A stretch of 64,000 bases of DNA. Origin: Rhabditoides inermis (Eukaryota; Nematoda; Chromadorea; Rhabditida; Rhabditidae). Location of the stretch: assembly GCA_963966185.1 (NCBI GenBank), contig CAWZYM010000350.1, positions 124,001-188,000 on the forward strand, written 5' to 3'. This document shows positions 48,166 to 59,602 of this stretch, one piece after another (the first letter of the stretch is position 1; each line of letters begins with the position of its first letter). Position numbers and translations under genes: made by a program. Under the pieces are notes generated by a model. It was not told the DNA's origin. It made no database searches and saw only the letters and a list, made by a program, of their open reading frames with translations.

Positions 48166-49575
48166 TCTGAACGGAGTTATTTCCAATTGAAGTTGGAGAA
48201 ATCTGTTTCACTTGCAAATCACCCTGTCCTGTCCTCCACAACAGTCCTCGCCTTCTACTCATTTCATATCTCATGTTCATGTTTCATGAGCAAGAAGAAA
48301 ACTTCTGATGCGAAAGATGAGGCAATAATTGTGTTGAAAAGGAGACCGTAATGATAGTGATAAAACTTCCTCGATAGGGTGTAAGAGCGACAAACCATGA
48401 GAAAGAAAGCCGCAAAAGTTTTGCTCTTTTAGGCAACGTTTCGATAGTGCGCCGACGGATTTTCCGATGGATATGAATATGACTCACGTATCGTCACTAT
48501 CCATTCGGTCACGCTGCTGTTTTTTTCATGGGTAGACTATTCAGTGGCTGTCCGAATTTCCTTCAAACAACTATCCCTGTAAACATACTCTCATATTCAG
48601 AATCAACATTAAAAACTGTGTAATGACCACGCTTTGATGAGAATCCGCCAGACAAGTGCGCAAGTTGCCTATGTAAGAGTAAAATCAAAAATCGGACTCT
48701 GCTCCGTGGAGCCTTCGGCCTACTCGTTACCCATCCACTGTGAAAGCAACATCGCTTTAATAAGAAGGAAGTGTACATGAAAGAAGCTGCTCATGCCGGA
48801 GTTGCAAAGCAAGGAGTTGCACAGTGACGAATTTGATGAGATGTGGTGTTCAGTCGATGTACCGCGATAGAAACAGTTTCATTCCGACGTTTCGCCTTTA
48901 TGGCATCATCAGGAGAAGCATTACCTCAAATCTGGGTAATTTATTATTAAATTAATAGCAGTTTTGCACAGCGTTTGACACGTGTCATTGTATTGATTGG
49001 CATGATATGATATCAATTATCAATCAATTCTTTCATTTAGTCTCGCTTCTAACAATAGCCCATTCGCACCCACAGAGACACTGGCCGAATTTTATATGGT
49101 CCCTATTCTTTGATGACCATATTGTTATACGAATTTTTTATCATCCAAGTTCGAAATGTTCACATGCTATGTTTCACGATTTCATCTTTTTTTTCGTTAG
49201 TTTTAAAATAATTGAAAATTAAATATTACCCAGAAATTTCAAATTTTGTCGCTCTACCGCAACAATTTAGTAGTTGGGTGCTCCACCTCTGGCTGACAAA
49301 CGCACTTTCTTTGTAAATTTGTTTTTGTTTGTTCGTTTGTGTTTTTTTCATTTCAAATTAACCTCTATGGTATCATAATAAGTACGTAAATTGTGAAATA
49401 GTCCCTCATAATGATGATATGTCAATATGCACACTAGAATCGCTCCGAGTATTCGTTCGAAACATTATGTTGTATTGCGCTTGTCACGCTTGTTTTGATG
49501 ACATGAGCTCATCCGTCAGAATAGACGCGTTTTATTCGATCAAACTGATTTATTCGATTGTTGTATTGATTCCAG
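48166..49575. other. Spacer with a Penelope-type ribozyme-like motif
   Basis: No gene is supported. AT-rich sequence with the hammerhead-like motif at 48881-48918, possibly part of a decayed Penelope-like terminal repeat. GAAACAGTTTC near 48870 is a short palindrome. Confidence 0.4.
48881..48918 (-). ncRNA. Hammerhead-ribozyme-like core (Penelope type)
   Basis: Read on the minus strand, the sequence has CTGATGA, then GCC and GGC pairing around an ATAAA loop (stem II), then GAAACGTC followed by GGAAT. These are the conserved parts of the hammerhead catalytic core in the correct order, with the near-absent stem III reported for ribozymes of Penelope-like retroelements. Stem I pairing (TCC with GGA) is short. 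Whether it cleaves is not known. Confidence 0.5.
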
Positions 49576-50275
49576 GCCGAAATGTGGAGAGTGGCTTGCG
49601 CATCTCTTGTGGCACTAAGGTCAAGAACCTCGGTTTTTGCGGTGAGTGAGTATTTCTTGTAATGATTGCTCAATTATATTGACATAGGAATAATATATGT
49701 ACTCACATGTTGCACTGGCGGGGACCGAACCTTGGCTCTCCGATTATGTCTTTCGAATACACGCGCTGGTTTCACATGCCGTATTTAGCTTCCATCAAAA
49801 CATACCGCGTTGTGTCATTTGCTTGTAATAGTGGTTTTTTGATGAACTCATTCTTCTTCAGATCGTCGCCACACCATGATGTCTAGCTGGACAGTGCCCC
49901 GACCCTGTGCCCAAACGCGGTGAGTTCGTGTACGTCAATATCGTTATCAACGCATCATTGTAGTTCGCAGTAGGCGCTGGTTGCTTCGGCGCGCAGCACA
50001 TCTGCATGTGCTCGTCAGCTCGCCCATCTTGAGGTTCGTGATAAGACTGCCACCTCGTTAGTGTATTGCATGCTACGTTATCTAATTGGATACTTTCTGT
50101 TCATGCTTAAAAGTTAATCGTTACAATGTTTCATCACGCTTGTTCCAGGAACAAGGTGTCCACTATCATCATGCCGAGGACGACCATCGACATTGACTAT
50201 GGATTGCCAAGCTATTGGTCGCTCGCTCACAAGGGAGTCCTCGTCGCTCACAAGTTCAACCGCCTCCGCCTCTAA
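49576..50275 (+). CDS. Unassigned gene, last four exons
   Basis: Four exons with consensus splice sites join in one phase: 49576-49641 (RNVESGLRISCGTKVKNLGF), 49862-49919 (RRHTMMSSWTVPRPCAQT), 49971-50033 (RWLLRRAAHLHVLVSSPIL) and 50149-50275 (NKVSTIIMPRTTIDIDYGL to FNRLRL, stop TAA). The consistent phase over three introns argues for a real gene. No start exon was found upstream; the 5' part may lie before 49.4 kb or be lost. There is no recognisable domain. A tRNA-like B-box text (minus strand, near 49730) lies in its first intron. Confidence 0.45.
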
Positions 50276-50633
50276 CTGTCGCACAAAAATAATGTTTTGT
50301 TTTATTGTGTGGAATCATAAATTGTGTCTCATATATTTGTGCTCGCGCAACGTAAATATTTGGAAGCCTGCACATATGATGCAGAGTTCCGTACAAAAAA
50401 AATTACTAACGGTATCGCTAAAGGGAGATTTCGATGAAGGAGAGATGTTATCTACATGCGGAGCGTTTGCATGGCGAATGCAGGGCGATTGCAGCATGCA
50501 TGCAGAGACGCGCGCATCCCGTAGGGATGTGTAATGCAGGCTACGCGCGTTCCTGTGTGCAGACTGCATTGAAGCTACATGCAGGAAGCACAGCGGTCTC
50601 GGAGTACGCAACAGTTGGATCGACAATTCTTTT

Positions 50634-50689
<56 letters not shown>

Positions 50690-51160
50690 AGATTATGCTT
50701 GTGCTTTAGTTGAATAAGATCAAAACAAACCACTACTCTTTACTCATGTACTTTTCGAAAGAGAATGATTGTCCTTTTCTCAAATTTCGAAGAAATTAAA
50801 AAAAAAAACTAATCTGCAAGAGTGGCAGTTGTGGAACTCGGTGTATACGAATTCGTGCAACGTATCCCATGTGCAGATAGCAACTACGAAGAGTCGGATC
50901 ACTTATAATGATGTGAGGCAAAGAAGCGAAAGGAAAGAGGCAAATTGACTCCCATTCCATGACACTATCATCCGATCAACCACACAAATACCATCAATAA
51001 CAAACGAGTACAAGTGAAATTTATTTCGAAGAGCAACAAATCAATAAATGAAACATCCTACCGTAATATAAAGTGTGAACACAGTGCATAATCTATGTTA
51101 TCTACAAAACAGACGCATAACCAACATCCACCTTCATTTGGAACAGCCTGGTGGTGTCAC
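50276..51160. other. Spacer with palindrome-rich element and (GA)n
   Basis: Holds the inverted relative of the 44-kb palindrome array (50440-50612) and a (GA)n tract (50638-50695). Remaining sequence is AT-rich without exons. Confidence 0.5.
50440..50612 (-). mobile_element. Inverted relative of the CTGCATGCAG element
   Basis: On the minus strand it starts CTCCGAGACCGCTGTGCT and CCTGCATGTAG, matching the left border at 44057, and has further CTGCA-type motifs (CTGCACACAG, CTGCATTACA, CTGCATGCAT), ending with GTAGATAACA near 50450. Spacing is irregular (22, 23 and 34 bp), unlike the exact 31-bp spacing of the other copy. Dispersed and inverted placement suggests a mobile sequence. Confidence 0.6.
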
Positions 51161-51963
51161 TCACTTGAGCAGCTTCGCGTTCACCGACTGCGACTTGTGC
51201 AGTGGGCAACGGCATCGGTGACTCTCAAAATGCGACAATACATTTACAGTCAATCAGCATTTCATCGTGGAACGCACCTGTCGATGGCGACGTTGACGAC
51301 ATCAGTCTTGGCGACGCTCTTCACGGCCGCATCGTCAGCCTTGGCTCCTTTGATCGCCTGAGCCAGCTTATGAGTCGCGGCAGCTGCGTCTCAGATGCAG
51401 CCACGATCTACAATTACAAACACATCAAACAAATCCATGCAACCCAAAAACAAAGCAAAAATGTAATGTATTTCGAACCTGGATTCCGACAAGTCCGGCA
51501 GCATCTGCGCGACAACGGCCCGTGCGGGATCAGCCTTGAGGTCGTTCAGTCCAGCTCCCTCTCCAGCCACAGCCACGGGCGACGTACCTCCCTCGCGGCG
51601 GAACTACAACACACACAATCATATCATGACCGCTTTCATTGCCGCACCTCTCCTCCGAAGTACTGTCCGGCGGCGGGGTGCTTGCCGGTTCCGTCCGCAA
51701 CCTTGGAGTACCTGGGGTCGCGTGCTCCAGCACAGACTTGTCCCTCGTACTGAACGTTCACTCCCCACGACGTCGGCGTTTCCAGAAACAAAGTGCTCCA
51801 CCTAAACAGTTATATAACCAATATTGTTGTTAATACATTTGAAAAAAACTCACAGCGTATATCGATTTTCCGAGGGAGCCGTGCGTGTATGCGGGCCTGT
51901 CCTCTTCCATCACCAGCTGCTTCGGGCAGCGCGTGTGAGCATACCGAGCATAGCTGCCTCCCT
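51161..51963 (-). CDS. Unassigned multi-exon gene
   Basis: Exon-like stretches on the minus strand: 51963-51854 (SYARYAHTRCPKQLVMEEDR and AYTHGSLGKSIYA), 51801-51648 (LFLETPTSWGVNVQYEGQVC, DPRYSKVADGTGKHPAAGQ), 51603-51479 (VAGEGAGLNDLKADPARAVV, AQMLPDLSES), about 51395-51275 (THKLAQAIKGAKADDAAVKS) and 51216-51161 (CPLHKSQSVNAKLLK, stop). Composition and splice sites look real, but the phases between exons 1-2 and 3-4 do not match, so either a boundary is misread or the gene is decaying. The family is not recognised; it is small and mildly basic, with Ala-rich helices. Confidence 0.4.
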
Positions 51964-52581
51964 AAACATACATATGTACTGGTATACGAATCACTAAAAC
52001 ACACGCCAGAATACAGCATAGGGCAAACGCACGTAAAAACAGAAAATCAACGAAAATTGTGCGTAATATGGCATTCAGGACATGATATAGTCGCTACAAT
52101 TTGTGCAAAACTTGTGTGATCTATTACGCATAAAATAACAAACCACAAAGTCTAATAATACTAGGACATTGAGCTCACGGTGTGTGTGTCGGTCGATAAC
52201 GGAAATTTCAATTTGACCAAATTGAGCGCTCTGTTGCTAATTTTCGCTACATACAGTACTTTCAGATTTGCATGAATTTTGCACTAATTTTTTGTAAAAC
52301 TTCAATTTCATTATTATTTGTTGGTTGTTTTGGTATCTCTAAACTCAGAATCGAATAGAAAACTTGAATATGATTACAGATTAGATACACAAGGTTTCAC
52401 AAGTAATATCTACACATCTCTCGCGTCGACAAATTATTCGATCATTAAGATTTCTTCGACGATTTCACCGCGATTGGCCTGATTTCCCTTAATATATAAC
52501 GCAGAACAGGGACTACCGTAATGCTGAAAATGAAATTTCCGGGTTTACACACAGTTTACACGTTTACACAGTTATTTTCAG

Positions 52582-53442
52582 GAGTCGTCAACTCTCACCA
52601 CCGACACTCCGACTCTGCGAGTGGTGCCGGAGGTAAGAGAGAGAGCGAAAGCAAGAGAGAGGGGGAGAGAGAGAGAGAGAGAGAGTGAGAGAGAGAGATG
52701 GGAGGATGGTAAGTGATTATTATAGGAAGCTGCTTTCCTGCCGGGTGGTGGGACTACCCATCACTCCATTATCAACGGCAGCAGATCGCTCCTCGCCGTC
52801 AAGGTGGGTCCCGCCGCGAATGGCCTGATAGCTCACACCCCGTTCAGATCAGGAGTTCGAACAACGTGGCCTACCGCGTCGACCCGCCCTACGCGCTCGT
52901 CGACGCTGGTCAGGTCATCGACCTGAAAATCCGCAGGAACGGTACAGTAATCCCGGAATACCGTAGCCCCTACCGTAATACCGTACTTAACGTGTTTCGC
53001 TCACAGGGGAGATGGCGAGGCGGGCGGTCGACAAGCTGCTCATCCAGTTTGTTGAGCCGCTGCACGGAGAGGACGCCAAGGCGTGCTTAAAGCGGCTGGA
53101 GCGCTGGAGACCAACAAAGTGAGGAGAGAGAGAGGAAGGGTGAGAGAGAGGGGGAGAGAGAGAGGGAGAGAGAGGGAGAGCGAGAGAGAGGGAGAGCGAG
53201 AGGGTAAGAGAGGGTGAGAGAGGGGAGAGAGAGAGGAAGAGAGAAAGGGAGAGAGGGAGAGAAAGACCTTCACGTCAGGTGCGTCTGGCGTGCCCGCTGC
53301 GGGTGAAGTTGATGACCGCACAGCCGGGCGAGCACGTGGACTGGGTGAGTAGATTATCGATTGATATCGATTGATGATCGGTTATCAATGTTAACGATTG
53401 CAGAAGGGCGGCGTTCTCGTCATCAAGCGAGGCACGGCATAG
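52582..53442 (+). CDS. Sperm-specific P-class (SSP-like) MSP-domain protein
   Basis: MSP-domain proteins are the abundant cytoskeletal and signalling proteins of nematode sperm. Exons: 52582-52632 (ESSTLTTDTPTLRVVPE), 52726-52803 (AAFLPGGGTTHHSIINGSRS), 52848-52941 (IRSSNNVAYRVDPPYALVD), 53007-53118 (GEMARRAVDKLLIQFVEPLH), 53279-53344 (VRLACPLRVKLMTAQPGEHV) and 53404-53442 (GGVLVIKRGTA, stop). The strand order and the SSNN.AYRV segment match the SSP family. The initiator exon was not found. The fourth exon is 11 bases longer than in the paralogue and its end is out of phase with the next exon, so a small frameshift near 53090-53110 is possible. Paralogue at 42923. Confidence 0.78.
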
Positions 53443-54112
53443 GCGGAGTCACGACCCGCGACACCAAACCTTTTTGGATCTTATTGTTAAAAGTTTGTTG
53501 TATTGAGTGTAATCATAATCATTTTGATTGTTGACATAGATCAACTTTCCATACTCAAAATCATCTATTGTCACGTCTAATAACATTGCGCGTCGTAATG
53601 TAGAGAAAAGGGCGTGGCGAAGTGGGCGGAGCAATGTGAGCGGGAGTAAATGGGCGGAGCAAACTACCCCTTGCTTCACCTGTTCTGGAGTCGACGGGTC
53701 GACGCGACAATATTTTGATATTCCTCTCGCTAAGGGTTACGATGAATAAATACGAACAAAACTAAACGAACGCATAAACCAAACTAGTCAACGTTTTCTG
53801 CGGTATACATAGAGGTTCTATAGACAAATTCATACAAGTTTATCGCATCATCATCCATCAAACAATCTGTTGCACATTCGAATAATGTACTCTCGTCAAT
53901 TTTCTCCTCGAAATGTTCTCAAAATCAGGCGCAGTGGAATATCACAAAACTGTAGCAAAAACTATATCATTTTCTTCTCCCAGAAAACTGCCGGCTACAA
54001 AAAAGGATTCACAAAGAGGAGGGGGGTGCTATATACAAAGGAAGGCTACGGCAGATGAGATGCAAATAATTACAAAAAAACATATGATTTCAAAAAGAAG
54101 AGAATATTCCAA
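53443..54112. other. Spacer between SSP-like and CHP1 genes
   Basis: Convergent 3' flanks. No feature beyond AT-rich text. Confidence 0.5.
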
Positions 54113-54340
54113 TCAGTTGAGGAATCGGATGGACATCTTCTCCTCGATGTCAGTCTTCTCCATGGCCTGAAAATATAGGATATCGTACACATTGTCCTCT
54201 TCTTATGCTTTTCCTTCAATCTCATTTCTCTCCCGCTCTCTCTCCCTCTCCCTCTTCTTCCCTCTTCCCCTCTCTCTTCTTCCCTATTCCCCCTACCCTC
54301 TCTCTCCCTCTCTTCCCCCTCCCCCCCTCTCTCTCCCTCT

Positions 54341-54376
<36 letters not shown>

Positions 54377-56429
54377 CCACTCACCCTGCAGAACTCGTCG
54401 AACGAAATCCTTCCGTCATTGTCACCGTCAGCCTCCTCGATCGTTCGGTCGGCAATCTTGTCCAGCTGCAAGAATTAATCAATACATCGATGATCAATCG
54501 ATAGCACTACCCACCTGCTCGGCTGTGATGTTCGCTCCGACCATGCTGTTCAGGATTACCTGGAATGAGTCTCCTTATCCTCTCATTCTTCCCCCCCCCC
54601 CTCTTTCCCTCTCTCTCTCACTCTCTCCCTCTCTCTCTCCCTCTCCCTCTCCCTATCTCTCACCCACCTTGAACTCCTCCCTGGTAATGTAGCCGTTCTT
54701 GTTCAGGTCATACATTTGGAACGCGACTGAAAACAACTTTTTTTAGAACAACAACTTGATTAACGAAAATGTACCCGATTCACTATAGAAATGAATGAGA
54801 AACGTACATTTCAACTTTTCAGCAATTACTGAATGAAAACTGACGTCACTATTTCACTCACACTTGAGCTTCTCGGTGCGGCCGTTGAGCGCGTTCTTCT
54901 TGCTGCGGTTGATGGGCTGCAACCGGAAGTGTACCCTCCAACAATCAATAGTTGATCGATACCTGGAAGTGGGCGAGAATGCGGACAAACTGACGGAAGT
55001 TGAGCTTCTGCTCGCTCTCGCCGCTGAAACAGAAACTTTTATAAATGAACACAGTTCGCACCGCATTGTTCATCATTCAATCGCTAGTCTCCATCACGTT
55101 TCATTTGACCACGTACCACTTGACGACACATCCAATTGTATCGGTCGCGTAACAAACAGTCTGGATGTTCTATCCACGTCTGTTCCATTACACTAGGCAA
55201 CAGTGTAACAATTTTACACCACTCACATTTCTCAACAAAGAAATTTATGTTTATAATTGAATACTGGCCGACCAGGACCACTCATCACTGAACCCACTGT
55301 TCGCACCCAATGATCCCGCCGCAATTCGATACCGAACAAGTTTGGTCTGATGACATCATCCCCCATCACCCATCGTTATATAAGTATCACAATGACATCA
55401 CTCTCACCCCAATCGAGAGTGTGCCGCCACCATAAAACAACCCCACTGTGGCGTGCGATGCAAATATTATCCGATTTCCATTTTGTTACTCCGCTGTCGG
55501 GAGCGGCAACGGGCGAGAGAGCTAGAACCGGTATTCAACAACCAGTCACAGTATCCAAACAACAATAGTCACCGCCGCACTATCCTAATTGCTAGTAACC
55601 AACAAATATCTCGTAATGCGAAAAGGTCAGCGCGCGCACACCCACTCACCAAGGCTAACACGGGGCATGACAAGGAAGCAAATAATTGAAAGACATCAAA
55701 ACACAATACACCATAACACAATACACAATACACAACACTCACGCGAGGGTGAAGAATGCGTCGACGATCCTGTCGCCCAGTGGGTTCACCGCCAGCTCGG
55801 GCACGTTGAGGAAGTCGTCACGCTCCAGGTAGCCCTGGCCTGCAAACAATCGAACGATCAATCAATAAATCGATACTCTATCAATCAATCCTCGAATTAC
55901 ATACACAAAAACCGGAGTTAATGCTAATCCTCGTTGAATCTTTTCAGACTGCAGACTTTGAATGTGCATTAATTAATCCAGATCAAGATAAGACGCATTA
56001 CTCCTTCCCTCGTACACGAACATGAATAACACATGGAGAAACACAAAATCCAAGTCACAAAACATTTACAATAAAAAATCTCACCCTTCTTGTCGAGCGA
56101 GAGGAATCGGCTGTACAACCTCACAATCTGGTTGCGGTTGACTGAAAATCGATCAATCAATCATTGACACAAATCTAATAGATGATAAGTATGAAGGAAC
56201 GGAACACATATACATTACCAAGACATCAGAACCACGGTTTATGGTGATGGTACAATCAGAAACACGGTTGAAGGTGATGATAAAAAGAGGGGTTTACTCT
56301 GATTCGGCCCGTTTCGATCATTTAATCAATACCAATCAATCAATCAATCAATCGATACTCACACTCGGTCTCGTTGGCAATGTCGTTGATCTCCTCATCA
56401 CGGAGCATCAGAGAGCTGCTGTTGCCCAT
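54113..56429 (-). CDS. pbo-1: Calcineurin B homologous protein (CHP1/PBO-1 type)
   Basis: CHP proteins are myristoylated EF-hand proteins that bind Na+/H+ exchangers; in C. elegans PBO-1 supports intestinal pH signalling. Nine exons join in phase: 56429-56363 (MGNSSSLMLRDEEI, with an N-myristoylation signal), 56141-56085 (RNQIVRLYSRFLSLDKKG), 55839-55743 (VPELAVNPLGDRIVDAFF), 55023-54963 (LNFRQFVRILAHFQ), 54916-54862 (PINRSKKNALNGRTEKLK), 54726-54668 (YDLNKNGYITREEF, calcium-type EF-hand 3), 54559-54515 (NSMVGANITAEQ), 54465-54385 (DGDNDGRISFDEF, EF-hand 4) and 54166-54113 (KTDIEEKMSIRFLN). The MSIRFL end and PLGDRI are diagnostic of CHP rather than calcineurin B. EF-hands 1 and 2 are degenerate, as usual. 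The orthologue name is by similarity. Confidence 0.94.
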
Positions 56430-57924
56430 TCTGACTGAAGAGGCAACGTTTAGAAAATAAAAAAAACATACAAATATACATTGCGAAACACACAGTCTCT
56501 CAATCTCGCTCGATCAACGCGACACGAACACAGCGAGTAACGGTGCACATAAATGGAAAACAGGCATTGTCAAAGGGCAAGTATGAGAATGCAGATGCAG
56601 TGGGCAGGGGAGAGAGAGAGAGGGGAGAGAGACGAGAGCAACAATGCCTCATCAGTTCTATTCCGGGGCCGGGGCGAGCGAATGCCCGCACGCCGCTTAC
56701 TCACGTGCTCAATCACCTGTTTCGCCCAGACAGATTCTAGGTCAAAACAATATTTAAATGATGAAACATATACGTTTTGTTAAATTGTTTTCGCATCAGT
56801 GATGCGCAAAATTGAGTGTCGAGTCAGAGCCATGCCACATTATACTTTTTCGGATCATTCAACTGGAATTCTATCATCATTCTGTCCATTCACCACTTTC
56901 CTTTCCATCAATAAGATCGGTACAATCAATCTTCAAACAAATCGTCGATCAATATGGGGGAAAGGCGGAAAGGTAAACGGCGCGGTCCGAGTCTGATAGC
57001 GAGCAGAAAAAAACACACACCATAAAGATCGTAAAGGAGAAAGTCGAATCGCCGACGACATCGATATTGATCTCACGAGTAAATGTGATGCTCGACACAC
57101 AATACGTCGAGGTGAGAGAGGAAGAGAGATAACGCGCAATCAGGAGATCGCAGAGATAAGCACAAGCATAACACTCACTACACAGGCTTCTTCCCGAAAA
57201 AAACAATGTTCGCTCAGTGCGCCTTATACTCGCATTCTCGCAAAACCCATGACACACTCAGAACACGGACCGATGAAAGAGAAGAAGCCGAGAAAAAGCC
57301 CGTCCGCGCGGGATGGGGACACGTGATCGCAAATAGCAGCAGGCAACAACAAGACCCCGACTTGTCCATACGGCGAATCGTGACTCCATTCAACGTTTCA
57401 GTTCGAATCAAGATCATTATCAGCCATATCACAGCACTATCAGACTCAAACTCGTGATCAGCACTAGGCGAATAGCCAATAGCACGACCGCATGCACTCA
57501 CGTTCTCTCTCTCTCTCCCATTCTTTCTTTCTCTCTCACACACACACTCATTTTACTCGCTACCCATTCACACGTAATTCGGCGAAGCGAATGTGAATCT
57601 GCGAAAGAAGAGAGATCACAATGATCGCAATGCATCGATGAGACCATATCGACGACAGCGGACGGAGCGAAATGTGCGCGCGGACCGCGGAACTTTGCTG
57701 ATGATTTGTGTGATCGAATTTTGACAAAGACAGACAAGACAACCCGTCAGCGACGGGGAAGTGATAAACAGCCGTTTCTTGTGCGAACCTTCGACCGCCC
57801 ACCCGGCCGCACCGGGCAAAGTCCGCTTCAACTGCAATCTGCACATATCGTGCGAGCCAAGCCCGAGAGGTGAAGCGAGTGAAGCGTCTTGGACAGAAAG
57901 AGCGAGCGAGAGAGAGAGAGAGAG

Positions 57925-57971
<47 letters not shown>

Positions 57972-59602
57972 AGGATTAGAACATTGATCGCCACACTCCA
58001 TTCTCGCACCTTGACAACAAGACTGAAGATGCGGAAGAAGGAGAATACATCGGACGCATTCGCGGATTCGCGCAACACAAATCGATGATGCGACTGCGAT
58101 GAGACATGATGCGACAGACTGCCGCTATCACCAGCTATCCATCCCCCACAACTTTCTATTCGCTTGCCAATTTTCATCAGCGCAGCCGTCACAATCGTGA
58201 TAAATCACATGAAACAGCGCAGAAAAGTGCGGCAAGCACCGCGCATATTGCCAGTTCGCGTGACGTCAGACAACTCGAGAAGTCAGCGATCAGCGACTAT
58301 AAATATGGCCAGATCGATCAGAAAATGATCTACGGCGACGTATCACAATCCGAGCCGCGTGTTCCGGTTTCGCAGATCGCAAAACGGATATCTTATGAGA
58401 AAAACGACACGCGTCTGGAAGATTGTGGATAGTGGTTGGAGGCGGGAGGATCATATCCAAAGTTCAGACTACGACGTAGCCAATGAGCCCGAGTTGCCGC
58501 CGGCGCCGACGTATTCACTACAACTCCCATCGTCTGGTGAGAGATGTGTTGAAGAGAGGCATTTTCGATACGGATCGCACAACCGTATAACATATAGAAA
58601 TGCTAAATACTCGTTGGGAGTTCTGGTTGGTTCGGGAATGCTGCAATAAGTCGATTATGCAAAATGAGCTCGCCGCCCGCCGCACTTTTTCGCACATATT
58701 CACACAGTCGCGATCGCCCCTTTCAAAGACATCAGACACATGTGCAAATTTACATAAGCTCATATGTCATGTGTCCAGTGATTTATGTTTGGATGACTTG
58801 TTAAAATCGTGAATTAACATTAAGCATTACATCAGATAAATGTCACAACGGCACAACGCAACAAAAATATTATTCTAAAGAAATTTTGCAGGACAGAAAA
58901 CATACCACGCAGTCATAACTGTCAGGCAAATGACGTTAGATAACGCGCAGAGCAAATAGAAAAAAAGAAGAAGCGCGAGCAGGGAAGGACGTGTTATCGT
59001 GATTGCGGTAACAGCTAATCAAAAGACAAACCGATGTGACGGATGATGGCTGGCATGTGTGAAAAATACGTGAGGCCGACAGTATTACACTTACACTAAC
59101 AAGTGTAGTTGTTGAGACATTTTGGGATGAGATGACTCACAACACGACTCGAACGAAGGGTGGAGAAGTAGAAATTTGATGATTGTTGATGAAGATTATG
59201 CAAATAAGATATTGTTACGGCGCTTCAACCGATCGGTTATTTGAAATCAACAAAAGGTACATTACACAAAATATTATATCTTATGGTTTATCTGTAATGC
59301 GCCGCACATATGTATACGACCGTGGAAAGTAAACAACATGTAACAACAACGAAATATCAACTCGGCAAAAGGTAACTAGATCAACACACAAAACGTGCAA
59401 CGATTAACACTTCTAACAAAACAAATCTATAAATCAACACAATTGAACACCTGACCCGTCTCACGCACATCGCACTGAATCACGCATCGCCAGCCCTGTA
59501 ATGAATCTATCAAACAACGGCAAAAACAATCCAATGCCATATCAACCAACAATTATCAATGCAGATGAAAACGATATTCAGGACAAATCCATTCAATCCG
59601 AC
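56430..59602. other. Upstream region of CHP1 gene, no gene found
   Basis: About 3.2 kb with scattered open frames but no exon series. Contains (GA)n near 56610 and 57910-57970. Probably holds 5' non-coding exons and the promoter of the minus-strand CHP1 gene. Confidence 0.4.

Noticed and set aside
54192..54692. Plus-strand Ser/Leu/Pro-rich ORFs over the CHP1 gene
   Set aside because: Complement of (GA)n intron tracts between CHP1 exons.
57560..58192. A 210-codon minus-strand ORF upstream of CHP1
   Set aside because: Contains a (CT)n-derived Ser/Leu stretch, no domain and no splice-supported neighbours; left as spacer.
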